A stretch of 64,000 bases of DNA from Hypoxylon rubiginosum (lineage: Eukaryota; Ascomycota; Sordariomycetes; Xylariales; Hypoxylaceae): positions 1,984,001-2,048,000 of the forward strand of contig CADCXA010000027.1 in the NCBI GenBank assembly GCA_902806565.1, written 5' to 3'. Positions 12,724-25,579 of this stretch are shown here, piece by piece. Positions within the stretch are counted from its first letter, which is position 1. Every line of letters begins with the position of its first letter. Below the pieces are notes generated by a model. It saw nothing but the letters and a program-made list of their open reading frames with translations. It was not told the origin of the DNA and searched no databases. The position numbers and the translations under genes were made by a program.

Positions 12724-13476
12724 ATGCCCGGGCGACCAGCCCCGACGCACTTTCTATGTCTCCCACTTGTTACTGAGGCATCACGCCACCAGCTTTCGGC
12801 GAGCTTATCAGCCTTCAGCGCGGATGTGACCAGCCCGAATAGCTTCGCCATACCAGAGCAAGCCATTCGACCAATCGGTACTCTTCACCTAACGATTGGC
12901 GTCATGAGTTTTCCGAAGGACGAAGGGCTAGAAAAGGCAGTGGCGCTCTTGAAGACGCTAATACCTGGGAAGATATTGGCAAACGTCAAAGCAAACGCCA
13001 CCACGGCGGCCGGTACAAATTCTGCCCAAGAATTAGACAGTATGAAGGGACCATCTGGTCCGCCGCCACCTCTACTGTCAGCAACTTTGAGAGGTCTGCG
13101 CTCGATGCAGCCTTCGGCATCTAAAGCGTCTTCCCTTTACGCCCCACCAGCCGACACCGATGGCACTCTGCTGAGATTCTGTGAAAATCTGCGATCGGCG
13201 TTCCAGGATGCCGGGCTGATGACTGTAGAACACCGACCATTGCTGTTACATGCCACCATCGTGAACACGATCTACGTCAAGGGCAGGAATCGCAAAGGTG
13301 CGAAGAGGCACGAGAAACTGACGGTCGATGCGCGGGGAATATTGGATCGCTATGATGACTTCGTATGGATGGAGAACATTCCGATAGAGAAAATTGCCAT
13401 CTGCGAGATGGGCGCAAAGAAACAGGAAGACGGCGATGAAGCATACGAGGTTGAAGCAGAGATCGACGTCGTTTAA
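12724..13476 (+). CDS. 2H phosphoesterase, AKAP7/ASCC1-type 2'-5' RNA ligase-like domain
   Basis: Single-exon protein of 250 residues. The two-histidine phosphoesterase motifs are clear: HLT at residues 55-57 in GTLHLTIGV, and HAT at 176-178 in LLLHATIVNT. They are separated by the usual spacer, here with a Gly/Pro/Ser-rich insert at about 93-140. The N-terminus PTHFLCLPLV is the first strand of the fold, and this set the start at MPGRPAPTHF. An in-frame ATG at 12655 would add 23 residues translated partly from a tandem repeat and was not chosen. The family includes ASCC1 and the AKAP7 nuclear-localisation domain; members act on or bind RNA or cyclic phosphates. The exact substrate is unknown. 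No KH domain precedes it, unlike animal ASCC1. Confidence 0.85.
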   Translation: MPGRPAPTHFLCLPLVTEASRHQLSASLSAFSADVTSPNSFAIPEQAIRPIGTLHLTIGVMSFPKDEGLEKAVALLKTLIPGKILANVKANATTAAGTNSAQELDSMKGPSGPPPPLLSATLRGLRSMQPSASKASSLYAPPADTDGTLLRFCENLRSAFQDAGLMTVEHRPLLLHATIVNTIYVKGRNRKGAKRHEKLTVDARGILDRYDDFVWMENIPIEKIAICEMGAKKQEDGDEAYEVEAEIDVV

Positions 13477-13914
13477 TACCTAGCCACTAGTATCCTTCTA
13501 GTAGATTATATTCTATGAATATATAATGAATGTCGATAGTCGAATAGTTGAATATTCTGGGGCTGATGCATAAAAGCTGAAGGGCTGAAGAGCTGAAGAG
13601 CTGAGGAAAGAACACTAGGTCGTAGGTAGAAAAGCTCGGCTCCAGGCAGCGGCTGATTGCAGGCGCAGCTGAGAAGTTACGTATTTGTACCTTAATTCAG
13701 TACATCCGAATTTAAGCCGTCAACCAAAATCCACAGCTGCGCCAGCCTCGAACCATGTTTCCTTTTTGTTCTTTTCCCATCAGCAACTTCATGCTGAAGT
13801 AGACTTCCATGTGAGGGAATATCAGGCGAGGATGACGCATGCATTGGCTGATGCTATTTCGTTCCTGCGACACACCGCCTGCAGCCTTCCTCTTCTTCAA
13901 TTCTGTCGTCCACA
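13477..13914. other. 438-base spacer
   Basis: Short intergenic DNA between two co-directional genes. It contains a short GCTGAAGAG repeat near 13575-13605. No gene is seen. Confidence 0.5.
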
Positions 13915-15348
13915 ATGAGCCCCCCGGAGAAACGACGGGGGAACTCCCATGCCATTCGCTCTTCAGCCTCATCACGAAGCAGTAGCATTATCTCCCTCCC
14001 TCCTCGCGCCCAGCTCACCGGCGGAGCTTCGTCATCGTCCTCGCCCGGCCCGGACAACGACACCACTCACGACACTATGAACCCGGGACATAAAGATGGC
14101 GTATCTTTAGTTGCCAAGGACAAGGAGAGCATCATGCTCAAGGAGAAAGATGACAAGATCGCCGAATTGACACGGGAACTGGCCGTCATGGAGACGGAAT
14201 TCACGCGCGAATTGGACCGGCTCTCCCAGAAGGAAGGCGACACGACTAGCTTCTGGCAGGGTAAGTGTGTGGCCTTAAACCAGCAGCTCACCCGATCCGA
14301 TACCGAGCTCCAATTGCTTCGCGCCGAGGTCGACGTAAGAGAGGCCGAGCGAGCTGAGCTGCGCGAGGGATGGGAGCTTTTGCGTAGGCAATTGAAGGAG
14401 CGCGACGACGAAATACGTGCCTTGAAGAGCCACATCGCTGGGCTTAAACAGTGGGTCAGCACCAGCACGACGAGAGGCGATCAGATAAGCGACGAGGAGT
14501 TCGGAGATTCCATGACGAAGCTGGGGAACGGCTTACAGAACTGGGTCATCGTACATTTCAGGCGGGCGAAACTTGGTAGGACGAATCGACCCCGCGTGGC
14601 ATGAAATGTGCCGACTAATCATTCCACAGCATTTGCCCGCGTCGATGAAGCGATCCTTGACGACCTTGGCGAGCTGGTTCCCATGTACGACCAGCTCACA
14701 GCACCTGCCAAGGTTCACCTCCTGCAGAGCGTGGTGTCTAGCATACTAGTTGAGGAAATCTTCAACTCCTACTTCGTCGGCCTACCCAAAAATCAAGCCA
14801 GCCAATTAGCCCAGATGGAGAATTACCTCGCATCACTTAGTTAGTCTTATTGTGACTACATCATAGGCTTGATGGCTGACTTTTCAGCAGGTTCGGTAGA
14901 AGCTGTTAACCAATGGCGTGCAATGACACTCACAATGCTCCGAAAGGAGGCTACTTCGCAGATGCAGGAAGAAACAGCACTAGCAACGGAATCCGTTATC
15001 TCAAGGGTCAATCACATCCTGGATGCGATCACGGATGCTAGCGCGACGAATGCCCGAGACCATGCGCTTCGCGCGCTGGTGCAGAACTCGGTAGACCTGG
15101 CACGTTTATTGGTGGTTCAGAAAGCTACATTTAAGGTCTACATGCCAAAGATTTTCCCCCACCAGAGGATCTTATTCGAGGCGTCTTCCATGGAGGATAT
15201 CGGAGCGGAGGACGAAGACAGCTTAGCAGGACGCGAGATTTGTTGTGTAACATTCCCAGGTGTCGTTAAAACCGGAGATGAAAACGGCAGCCACCCGCAG
15301 TTTACAAACGTCGTGGCAAAAGCTAGAGTTCTTTGCAATACCGAATGA
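13915..15348 (+). CDS. Conserved fungal coiled-coil protein, function unknown
   Basis: Three exons, 13915-14575, 14630-14839 and 14888-15348, give 443 residues in frame. The third acceptor could shift by one codon to 14891. Residues 1-60 are Ser/Pro-rich and disordered. About 68-185 is a long heptad-rich coiled coil (KEKDDKIAELTRELAVMETE, then ERAELREGWELLRRQL). The part after the first intron is a helical globular region: ARVDEAILDDLGELV, then VSSILVEEIFNSYFVGLP, and SRVNHILDAI in the last exon. The coiled coil plus helical tail suggests a scaffold, but I cannot name the family. The GTTAGT second donor is acceptable for fungi. Flanks are ordinary. Confidence 0.8.
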
Positions 15349-17954
15349 AACCAAACGGGAATACGACAAACACGAGCCAACGAGCGAGGCCAAATGGCGG
15401 TGACTTAAACATTTAGTTCGAGGAATTATCAAGCCTCCCAAGTCCCGAGTCGCCCGGACAGACCAATTCTAGATGTGGCGCCCTCCATTTCACCATATCC
15501 CAACCGTTCCTATACGACCTAACTCGATATCGGGATTCCAATGCGTACAACACACGTAGACGGTAAAAAGCGCCGTCCAATAAGGTAGGATGACAGATTG
15601 GTCGATGATGGGTTAGCACCATCATCCCAAATCTATGCAAGTGAGGGGAACGCGAGTGATGCATCCAAAAAAGGGAGTGCGAGTGGGGAATTGAGGCTCT
15701 GCTGTGGATCAAAATTTGGCCTGCTCTTCGATTCCCACTGATCTATTGGATACTGGCGCACTTCTACGGCCCTTGTATGCGCGTCTACCTACACATGCCA
15801 TGCATCTGCATGTCCATCACCTGTCTCCATCCCATCAATGCATACAAGCTGCTTCATATCTCATTCCAAATTCGAATAACTCGTGATAAGTCTTCTCATC
15901 CAAGCAGCTAGAAGCATCCTACCAAAAAAAGGAAAAAAAAGCATCCGCTCGAGACCACCCGGCCTTTGACCGGTCTCGTAAAGGCCGTGAGCCATGCGAG
16001 CCATCTCTGAGCTGGCGCTGTCTGACCACCGATCGGCATCTTGTTTCACGCGGGACGCTCTTCCGGCTCATGGACATACCTAGTTTCGTTATTAATTATC
16101 TTGGCAGTCTAGCTTTTGCAAACAGCTTGTGAAGGCGAATCAGTGGGCGGCATAGATGACACCACAAGAACGAATAAATGAAATCTCGAGACAATATACA
16201 GGGGCAATTTGGGCGGCGCGCTCGGGTTACTCGAATCGGGCACTATTCCCGACTATGCTTGACAACCAATAGCCATCTTTAGCTGGAAATCTGCGTCGAA
16301 AAGGATAGATCTAGCTTGATGATTTAACTTGGCCAAGCATGTTAGCCGACGTGAACGCAAACTGTTTCCAAAGGTGAATCGAGGTTTTGCGTGGGAAGAC
16401 ATATCAAATATGTTGTTTGACGCAACGCTGCATAAGCGCAAGTAGCTCGCGGGCAGAATAGCGGGTGATAACACATCAGCCACCATCTCTAGGTTTGGGG
16501 TAGCCAAGCTCGGATGCGGTTGAGGACGCGTCTACCAAGCTCCAGCTAAGGATAGGAGGTTCAGTTTAAGGCAAGCGGCTCAAGTGCTTGCCAGCGCAGA
16601 AGTGGCGCTTCTCGCCATGATGAAGATGTGACGAGTCTGTTTCCACGGCATTTTCGTGCCTGTAGCGACTCGTCCCGAACTAGATGACTCCTGCCACCCC
16701 CACGACAATCCACTCTGGACCAGGCCGGAGAGAGGCTGATTGGCACGGGGTTTGGTATGATCCATCTAGGTAGCTATCAGCAGGTTACCCACCACTCCCT
16801 GGCATAGCGTCGATGAGTGGCCCGATATCATAGCAAGACCGGAAGATGAAACTGATTGCCGTTGACTCCTTTTGCGCGTCGCTTCCGCAGGACTGCCGAT
16901 CTTCGGATCGATGCTCGGATAGCTGTGGCTCAAGGATGCTTCACGAATGAATGGTGTTACTAGTATCCGAGAAACAGCATCCAGAAGCCCAGACGATCTC
17001 AGCTGCAGCTTTTCCCACCATGAACATGAACATGAACATGAACATGGACATGAACATGGGCATGGGCATGGGAATGGACAGGGTGGGAAATGGTAGGCAT
17101 GCAGCAGCATTGGCAGGGTTGGATGCATGTTCAGAAACACAAGTTGATGGTGGGCGTCGACACCCGCGGTAATGGGTGAAAGGCCAGTAATTTTATCGAG
17201 CTAATAGGTCGCGTATACCCCTGCCAGTAGACAGAGAGCTCTCTGGTTGACATCAGATTTGTATTTCAAGAGCATGGCGACCCGAAGGACCCCTCACCTA
17301 TTTTTTTTCTTTCTTCGACATTCGTCTCTTCAACAACTCTCCCAATTTCCAGTTAGGAAAAGACTGAACGCACCTTGACCCGAATCTGTTTTGCGCCAAA
17401 TCCCAAAATTCCGTTTTGGCTTCCCCCCTTTTTCTTGATATTCTTCCGCGTGGCCACCACAGCGTTGCAGATTAGCGCACCCAGCAGGTGGGGTCACTGG
17501 CTATAGCCCATTCGTTTTGGGGAATTAGTCGCTGCATCTTCGATAATCATCAACGGCCGCTGTTTGGTATCTTTTCGACGTCGAGCTGCTATACCATATT
17601 GCTGCTGGCCAGATATAGAATTCTTTCCATACGACGCACGCGGGTAATTTAGTCCAAGCTCCTGAAGACCGTCGCCAAGTCGTCATCGTCGCCGTACTCC
17701 CTATACCGGCCGCTCCCCCGCTACATCTGATAGGCCAATCACGTCAGTGTTGGCATATCCCACCCCAATTGCAGCATTGAAGCATCGCAGCATTGAAGCA
17801 TTGCAGCATTGCAGCAATTCATAATTGACAGCGTCTCCCGCCATAACGGTAGTAGTGGTCGTGTGCAGCGGCCCGTATATGCATCGCCGAAGGACACTAT
17901 TCACATCGTGCGATAACCTTCTACCTCTTCTTCCTCCTCGATCGATTGAAAAAC
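15349..17954. other. 2.6-kb spacer
   Basis: No open frame has family resemblance or plausible splicing. One microsatellite lies at 17019-17076 and a short CAGCATTGAAG-type repeat near 17775-17815. The last few hundred bases are the upstream region of the zinc-finger-like gene. Confidence 0.5.
17019..17076. repeat. CATGAA/CATGGG hexamer microsatellite
   Basis: About nine imperfect hexamer units (CATGAA drifting to CATGGG). Either strand stays open across it, which explains the Met-Asn and Cys-Pro-rich open frames overlapping it. Confidence 0.9.
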
Positions 17955-18617
17955 ATGTCCTACCCCCCTAGCTACCGCTCCTCGAGCACAGCAGAGTCCA
18001 CCCAATACGGGAGCGTGTTTTCGGACGCTCCTTCGGGGTATAGCGACCATTCCGTAGCGACACAGTACACTGAGTATACAGGGGGGGACGACTTCAACGT
18101 CGTTTATAACCCGCCAGCTGGAACATTCGTCTTGCCGTGCGAATTCGTTGGGATTGATAACTGCGACGTGGCTTTCAACTTCGACAGAACTGAGGAGTGG
18201 ATCGAACACATAATCACCAGACACCTTCACGATAGACTCCCTTCGAAGGCAGTCTGTTGGTATTGCGACGACTACCATTTCGACGCGAAGACCACCGCCC
18301 AAGGTGACCGTCGTATGAACTTCCAGTACCGGATGGAGCATATTCGTGGACATATTGCGGACGGCAAGACGGCCAATGATATACGTCCTGACTTCCACAT
18401 GCTAGAGCACCTGCATGCCCATCGTTTGATCTCAGACAGACGGTATAACGACGTGAGACAGTGGTGCGAGTTGCCATGTGGCAGTTCCGCTACGAACCAT
18501 ATACACCCCCCTGGCTATGTTCCACCGGAAAGACGGGCACAGGAATATCATAGCAACAAGATCGTGGTGAAACCAGAGCGCCGACATCGACACCACAAAG
18601 GCTCAAAGGGGAAATAA
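17955..18617 (+). CDS. Small zinc-finger-like protein, unknown function
   Basis: Single exon, 220 residues from ATG 17955 (an upstream TTG was ignored). The N-terminal 45 residues are Ser/Tyr/Thr-rich. Two possible zinc sites follow. One is Cys62 and Cys70 with His85 and His90, in LPCEF, DNCDV and EWIEHIITRH. The other is Cys101-x2-Cys104 (VCWYCDD) with His129-x3-His133 (MEHIRGH). The spacing resembles degenerate C2H2 fingers seen in fungal proteins of unknown role. The C-terminal tail is basic (RRHRHHKGSKGK), which suggests nucleic-acid contact or nuclear location. No orthologous function is known to me. Confidence 0.75.
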   Translation: MSYPPSYRSSSTAESTQYGSVFSDAPSGYSDHSVATQYTEYTGGDDFNVVYNPPAGTFVLPCEFVGIDNCDVAFNFDRTEEWIEHIITRHLHDRLPSKAVCWYCDDYHFDAKTTAQGDRRMNFQYRMEHIRGHIADGKTANDIRPDFHMLEHLHAHRLISDRRYNDVRQWCELPCGSSATNHIHPPGYVPPERRAQEYHSNKIVVKPERRHRHHKGSKGK

Positions 18618-21335
18618 ATGTCCCCGAGGCAAAGCAAGCGTCCCTCATGGTGATAAATTGGGGGAAGGGGGAGATGCTATAAGGTTGCCGGGAATACCCA
18701 TACATGGTTCGCGAACCATCGCTGCCGCTGCGAAATGTCAACGACAACCAATAGGCGGTGTATACGTACTGACTCGGTCCAGGGCGCAGCTCTTGGCCCC
18801 GATGCCGGTCTTTCTGTCCGGCAATTGTTCTTTGATATAACGACGCTATGATTTTTCTTCATCTTTCTCGAGCACCACCTATACCCAAGGTTGGGAGAGG
18901 GGGGGACAGCTTGTTTTAATATTTCCTATAATCATGTACGTTGGAAGACGGACCTGCAGCCTCAGCAAATTATCCCTACCCTGCCCGCCTGCGCACTGCA
19001 GCATGCATGGGAGATCGGGGGCGAGGCAGAATCTCGCTCATCATTTAGCCTTACCGTTACCGGGTTGCCCAGTCTGGCCTCGCTTGCATTTGCCAATGCG
19101 ACACAGGGCATGCAAGCGTTGTGAGGGTAACAGTTATTGGCCTGCCGGTAGCCTTGCCTTCTTCGACTCAAGCCGTCTCGGGTACGTGTCTATCTCGGCG
19201 TCTTTGTCGTTCTGTCTGGGTCGGTGCGGAGAGCCATTAGGCAGACGGGCTACTGCATGCTATGGCGGTCATATATATATGGTGGCTCAGACACTGCTCT
19301 CTATAGAGAAGCTAGTTGGTCCCTTTTTTTAATGACATTATGAGACACGGGAATTCTCATATATGAATGGGATCTGGGTTATGGGGCAAGGCTGGCAGGC
19401 GTTTGGGTTAGTCGCATCGGTTGAATGAGTAAACGAGGAGACCAACGGGATGAATGATGACGACGGTTATGACCACGATTCTTAATAACGAGCTCCACGA
19501 AACGAATTAATGACGATGGGCAGAATGAGCATCATTTATAAATGGGATTTCAGCAGCAAGGGAAGCAAAGATACCACCACCACTCTATTATTTTCCGTTA
19601 TTTTCGTCTGGATTATATTATAGCAATTTTCTACTCTCCTCACCGCAACTTCGCCCCCCTGAAAAAGTGAAAGTGCGTGTGTCGTGGTGGCGAAGCAGCT
19701 TTGCTTGCTTGCTTCGCCTCACTAATTTAGTCGCTTAGCCGCCTAGTGGGATTTGCCCTAGCCAACCAACACACATTTCTATCTAGCTAAATACTCGTGA
19801 AACTCTTAAGAAGGGGGTGGATGGTGGTTTGATGCCCATACACATGTTTTCTTATACAGCGCCGTCGTATCACGGTGTGACTAACCTCTCGCCTCATATA
19901 AAAGTGGCGAACGTCGCACGGCGGAGATGCGTCCGAGGCCCAATTGTATAGGAACGGAATGGATTCATATATCTTGTAAGACGTTCTCGAAAATTGCTTC
20001 AAGTTAAACCTATGTATACAAAGGTTGGCTTTTATTCGAATTCCGCTGCTTCACCACCTTCCCCCCTCACTCCCCCCTCCCCCTATTCCGACCGCACCCG
20101 GTCTTGATAGCCGATCCATCTGGGATGGGAGGGAGGTAGGCACTAAAATATTGACCGTATTATATCGATTACGTTGAAAACTAGTAAGTGAAACGGGCTT
20201 CGCCGGTTGGAGAGGGAGAGTTGCGTATAGACTATTTTACCTGCAAGTGCGGTCGCAAGAAACGATTTGCCCGCCTGCTCATTCGTCCTCTTCGGTGTAA
20301 GGATTTTAGGACAATCAAATTTTTTTTCACGAGAGCATTTTCTCCATTTCCAATGGGTATGGGGGCGCCCCCCAATGCCGGGCCGCACCAGCGCGTCGCG
20401 ATGCTGACTGGTTGGAGCTGGGGGGGGGGGGGGGGGGGCTCCAAAAACGAGGCAACCGTCCGCCTTCCTTGGTGCTGACGGGGATGGGTTTGCCTGTTCT
20501 GCCTAACGTAACAACAGCTCGACAACTCGACGTCCTGTCCACTTAGCGTTGCAAGGGATTTTCTATAGCCCCGTTGCTAGACGGGGAAATAAAAACGTTA
20601 TACATCATTGGCCGAGTAATTCCTCGCTTTTCTACGTAGAACGCCGTAGAGGGGGGTCGTCGTCTATACCTGCCTAACCTATCGTGCCTTATTATCCTAC
20701 TAGAAGCACAGACGACGGAAAACGGACAGCAAACTTACGGCGCTATGTCCCAATATTCATGCGTAACTACGTCTTACTACATGTTACGTGTCTACCTAGG
20801 CAGAACGTACATACATAGGGAAAAGCCCCTTAGTCCGAGTCTTCCCCGACCTACGCTTCTTTGATACACTGTGTGTACATATTCAATATAAACCCACGTG
20901 CCCATCTGCGGGGGATGCTTTCTTCTTCTGGGAGATCTGAGTCAGACCGGAACGTCGGGCCAGAGATGTGACAAATTACCTACCTTAGTTGATAGATGTG
21001 GAAGGGTACGTCACAGTGTAGGTAGACCGATCTGCCTATGTATTCGTATTTGTATTATACCGTACCGGTAGCACGCATGTTGGATATGCTAGATACCTCT
21101 CACTTATCTATATAAGTAGCTACCCGCAGTAGATTACACCCGCGAAGCAATGTAACCTCGGCACGACCCGAAGCGCTCCCCCTTGCAACCATTAGCTTGC
21201 CCGTTAGGATGACATAAGTATCGACCGCCTTGTCCAATATGTGTCTAAACATATCCAAAGACAATTCAGGCCATCGTGCCGCTCACCCTAGGATATCCAA
21301 TACCGTCTAACCACCAGTGCTCGACTCCCCCAGCC
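18618..21335. other. 2.7-kb spacer between convergent genes
   Basis: Gene-free by my reading. Short open frames here lack support. The notable element is a run of 19 G at 20420-20438. Both flanking genes end toward this region, so it need not contain a promoter. Confidence 0.5.
20413..20444. repeat. G19 homopolymer flanked by a 6-bp inverted repeat
   Basis: Nineteen consecutive G (20420-20438) are bracketed by TTGGAG on the left and CTCCAA on the right. The run could form a G-quadruplex, with the arms closing a stem. The length may also include sequencing slippage. Confidence 0.8.
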
Positions 21336-23724
21336 TTAGTGAAAATCCGCCTCCACGCGCCCGTATCTTACCCCGTCGACCTTGAGCTCGAAACCGAGGC
21401 CTGCGCTGTCGACGATCATCTCGAGGGTGAAATCGAGGTTGTCGAATTCAACGCCGCGGGTGGTAGTGAGGCGGGTGAAGAGGCTGCGGGGCACGGCGCT
21501 GAGGTCCGTCGTGAGCGTGCACACGTGGGCGAGATCCCGTGAGTAGGCTGCTGGAGGCTCGTCTGCTTCGCATGCGATTAGGTCGTCCGTCACCACCAGC
21601 GACTGCCCAGGTCGGAAGTTACGCGTGTAGTGGAAGGCGATCGGCGAGAGCGGGGAGATGGCTTCGCCCTGTTGTCATTTTTTGTTAGATGCTACGATGC
21701 TGTGCGTAGTAATGATATTGAAGAGGCGAGACAGGTCCAGAAAGAAAAATAAATATAAAAGGGTGAACGGAGAAAAGGGAAGAAGTAATCAACAGCTAGC
21801 GGAAAACTCACCTTGGCGATATGCCACTGCATCCGATCGCTGACCATCCAGCGCTCCCACAGGGGACTCCAATACCTCTCGCTAACGCTGTGTTTCTCCT
21901 CGTCGTAGACCGTAGCGTACGACGTGCCATAGTGCATCCTGGCCTTGCGGCTGATGACCATGTTGCCCTCGAGGCCGCGCAGGACGGCGCCGCGGACCAC
22001 GGCCGTCCAGGCGTACACGGGCTGCATGACCTCGATGTTGGCGTTGCCGTCGCTCGCCGCGACGCTGGTCGCGTGCGTTGGCCGTTCCGTGTATGGTGGC
22101 GGCGCCGCGCTCGTGAAGTGCGACTTCAGCCGCCGGTACAGGTAGTCGCTCTGTCCGAATCCCCCGACCAGTATGATGCCCGACACGATGCCGCCCTTAC
22201 CGCGTAGTCCGTCCACCTGGCCTTGCACCAGGTCACACACCTCCTTGACGACGGGCTCGAAGATGCCCTTGACTTCCTCGGCTGTCATTACGAGGAAGCC
22301 CGAGTCAATACGTGCCTCTTCGTCGTCGGGGAGTCCTGGGAATCTATAGGTCGTACGTGAGTGGATAATGTCTAGGTGTCACAACTAAGAGCGAGTAGAA
22401 ACAGGAATGACTTACGGAACGTTGACTTCCTGGTATTCGTCTTCGTTAAAGTTTCTCTTGACGAATTCCTCAAAGTATCGAAGACCCATCTGCCACGTTT
22501 TGGCCTTCTTCATCTTCATCTCCTCGAACCGGCTATGGCCAAGTCGGCTTCTGACGTGCTCTTCAAATCTGTAATTCAAAAACGCACTACCACATAGACC
22601 GCCAGTTCCAACAGCCGACTCCTCTACTCTTAGTGGTTTGAGTGAGATGATCTTGTATGCAATCAGGCTGCGCAATTAATTAGTTATAGGGTACCGGGTA
22701 TGGGGTGAGGGCGAAAAGGACTAACTCTACCGTCCCGCCTCCGGCATCGCATACGATGAAATTGTCTCCTACGCTGAGATGGTTTGGCTGGATGGCCTTC
22801 AGAGTGTAGACAGCGGCCGCTTCAGGCTCGCTGACCATCTGGATCTCCGACTTGAGACCCATTCCAGCCCTCTCGGCAGCCTGTAACGTTGTGTTCTTTG
22901 CCGCGTCGGACCATACGGCCGGGCAGGTGAGTACGAAATCCACATTCGTCGACGCCATGAACGATTCGCCATACCGCCGAGTCAGCTGGTCCATGGTGTG
23001 CTTGTAAATTTCGGTGAGGTAATCGCTGACAGCATCGATGACAGTCTTGTTGTACTTCTTGAGCTGCGTGGCCGTCTCCTGAGGACTGACGTAGAAGGGC
23101 AGCTTCTGGGACCGGTCGAGGAACAGCTTAATGCATCGTAAGCGCGACTCCTCGGGCTTGAATTGAAACCCCCATTTTACGTTGGGCTTTGTCCCCGGGC
23201 TGGCGTTGGGTGGGAAGTCATATAATATCTCCGTAGGAACTTTGTCAGATGTGATACCGTTCCCTCCGGGCCATGTCTTGATGATTTCGACGTCATCCGG
23301 CGTGGACGTGTACACTGCTGCTACTCTGTATTGTCGTTAGTATTAGAGACATTGCACGAGTAGCCCCGAACCAAGAATATAATGTAGTGTCAAGTAGATG
23401 CGGTATCCAATTACTCGTGTAATACCCTCTAACCATAGAGGTTCATATTGCAATGACCTATCACCATTCATTGCCGTTCAAGTACCTGGAGGCGTCTTGT
23501 GGTGGAACATTAGCGGCATAGAACCTAACTCACCCAGAGAAAGTAGTGCCAAAGTCCACACCGACTATCAGGCGGTCATTGATAGTCATGAGCTCCCGCG
23601 CGGGCTCACGTACGGGGCCATTGACGGCCTCCGTTGACGACGGCGGGGTGTAATTGGTGAAGTAATTCCGGCTAGCCTGGTTCCTCAAACTAGGTGACGA
23701 TCGAATTGGTAGATTGATATTCAT
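21336..23724 (-). CDS. Hsp70-family protein, HSPA12-like actin-fold ATPase
   Basis: Five exons close in frame: 23534-23724, 22726-23325, 22416-22667, 21812-22343 and 21336-21668, giving 635 residues. The phosphate-1 motif is IVGVDFGTTFSG (residues 53-64). Joining exons 2 and 3 restores the phosphate-2 motif DAGGGTVDLIAYKI. The adenosine motif is VSGIILVGGFGQSDYL. FVLTCPAVWSDAAKN and MVSEPEAAAVYTL match the ATPase lobes. The protein lacks the canonical Hsp70 substrate-binding domain and EEVD tail, so it belongs with the divergent HSPA12-like group that is multicopy in filamentous fungi. Some such genes lie next to incompatibility loci. The client and role are unknown. The first 50 residues are Ser/Asn/Pro-rich and disordered. 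Confidence 0.9.
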
Positions 23725-25579
23725 GGTGCTGTCTCTTCTCGACTCGACTAGCGTCGAGATCCTATCATGTATGTATGTGTACCGCTCTCCAGATAGTTAC
23801 GGCCTCTCCCCTCGGGATGAATGCGCCGTCTCGAAGACGAGCGCTAGCAAGGAAGATCGGACCACAATGCGGAGTATATCCAAGAGAGAAGAACGATTAA
23901 GCTACACAGTAAGGGAGAGAGGGGGGCAAGTATCGCCGTGGAGGGGTAAGACAAGACAAGGCAGAAAAATATATAAATAAATATAATAATGATAATGATG
24001 AGAGCACGGCGCCCAGTGGAAGCGCGGAGTCAAGCCGTGGACACAGCCGCCTCCGTCCCGGTAATGCGCCTGCGGGGGGCTGTAACTCGTATAAGCCGGT
24101 GCAAGTCAACCTGAAAGAAGGAATTCCAGGATATTTAAGTACTGGATACGTAGATATGTGTGTATATGTATGTAACCCGGAGCGTAATGAATAATGAATC
24201 GGTAAGATTATCGAGAACCTGAGTTATAGATCAGGTGAGACGCTCGAGACAAAAGAGAAGAAAAATAAATTCCAATCTCTCTCGTACGTCCACCGCTTCG
24301 AATCAAGTTACATGAGATAATGCACGTCGACTCGGGAGAGACAATACGATGTTGACGTTCTGACGTGAAATGCAAGCTGCAAGGTAGCGACAGGTAGGGA
24401 CGCCGATCAGATTTTATTCTGCTGCCTGAACCGAAGACGTGGAAGTCTTGTGTGTGTACCTGCTGTTCGACGGAAGAGTGCAGGAGTACAGGAGTGCAAA
24501 TAGGCAGGTACATAAAACCCACGCTCCACGCTTTCGAAACTTCGGGGCTCTAGGGCTGATTTTTGTAGCCTGCCTTTGTAGCCTGGTAGCCTGCATTAGC
24601 AGATTAGGTAGAACTTACGACCCCCTAACCCACCACGTTACCTCTCTTGGACCAATCAGCCTTTCTCAATCACCTCTCAATCGTTTAACATTAGTACTGG
24701 TACCTGTTGTGCATCTCTGGCCTTTTTAACAACACGTAGAATCTACTGATGGTAGGATAATTCGACAATTTGACACATCTAGTTATCAAGTTGGACACAA
24801 AGATAATAATTACAAGACAGTGGTATCTTCAGGATCTTATAAGGAGAGATACATAATTATGTTGTGTGAGATCTGATTCCGAACCAATGTCGGCGACCAG
24901 CTACTATAACTAGTGCTGCAAAGATAGATATATACCTGTCCTCCAGTTGCTGCACCGTATATGACAAACTATTGGGATGGCGAATCTCCAGTGATAACCA
25001 TATCTAAACTTCCAATCCTGCCAAGTAGGAATTCCACCTTGCACCTAAATCAAACATATGCAGATATCTTTTTTTTGTACAACCTCCATGGTTATTAAAC
25101 CCCCCTTTCGAACTGTGCCCTGATCTTCTCGGCAACCGTACGTCTTTTCTGAAACGTCTTCTGCCATGGGGATGCAGTAAAGACTATATATGCCTAGGGC
25201 CAACCACGTCTAACAAAGGAAATCATCACATACTGGGTCCAAGCCCTTTTTGTAACCTTGTAAATCAAGTCTATAGTGGGTATTCTCGAAGATAAGCCGG
25301 CCGAAAACACGAAATCAGCTGGCTCTGACCATGAGCCAGCTGTCGGGGTATTTGTGATGAGATGACACATCGCAGAATCGAAGGATCAAAATGTCGAAAG
25401 AAGGTCCAGATTGCTGAACGGAAATCGAGCCAAGATCGTCAAGTATGCCGGGAAAAAGGAGTGTCGCAAGATATAATGCCATATGACTCCGCCGAAAAAA
25501 AACCATGAATATCAACCCCCAACACCGTGCCATGACCAACAAAGTGATACAGCCACCGCCTATAAAATTCTTTTTCCTT
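23725..25579. other. 1.9-kb spacer
   Basis: Upstream of the Hsp70-like gene and downstream of the kinase gene. No gene is supported; I see only short open frames and simple-sequence stretches. Confidence 0.5.
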
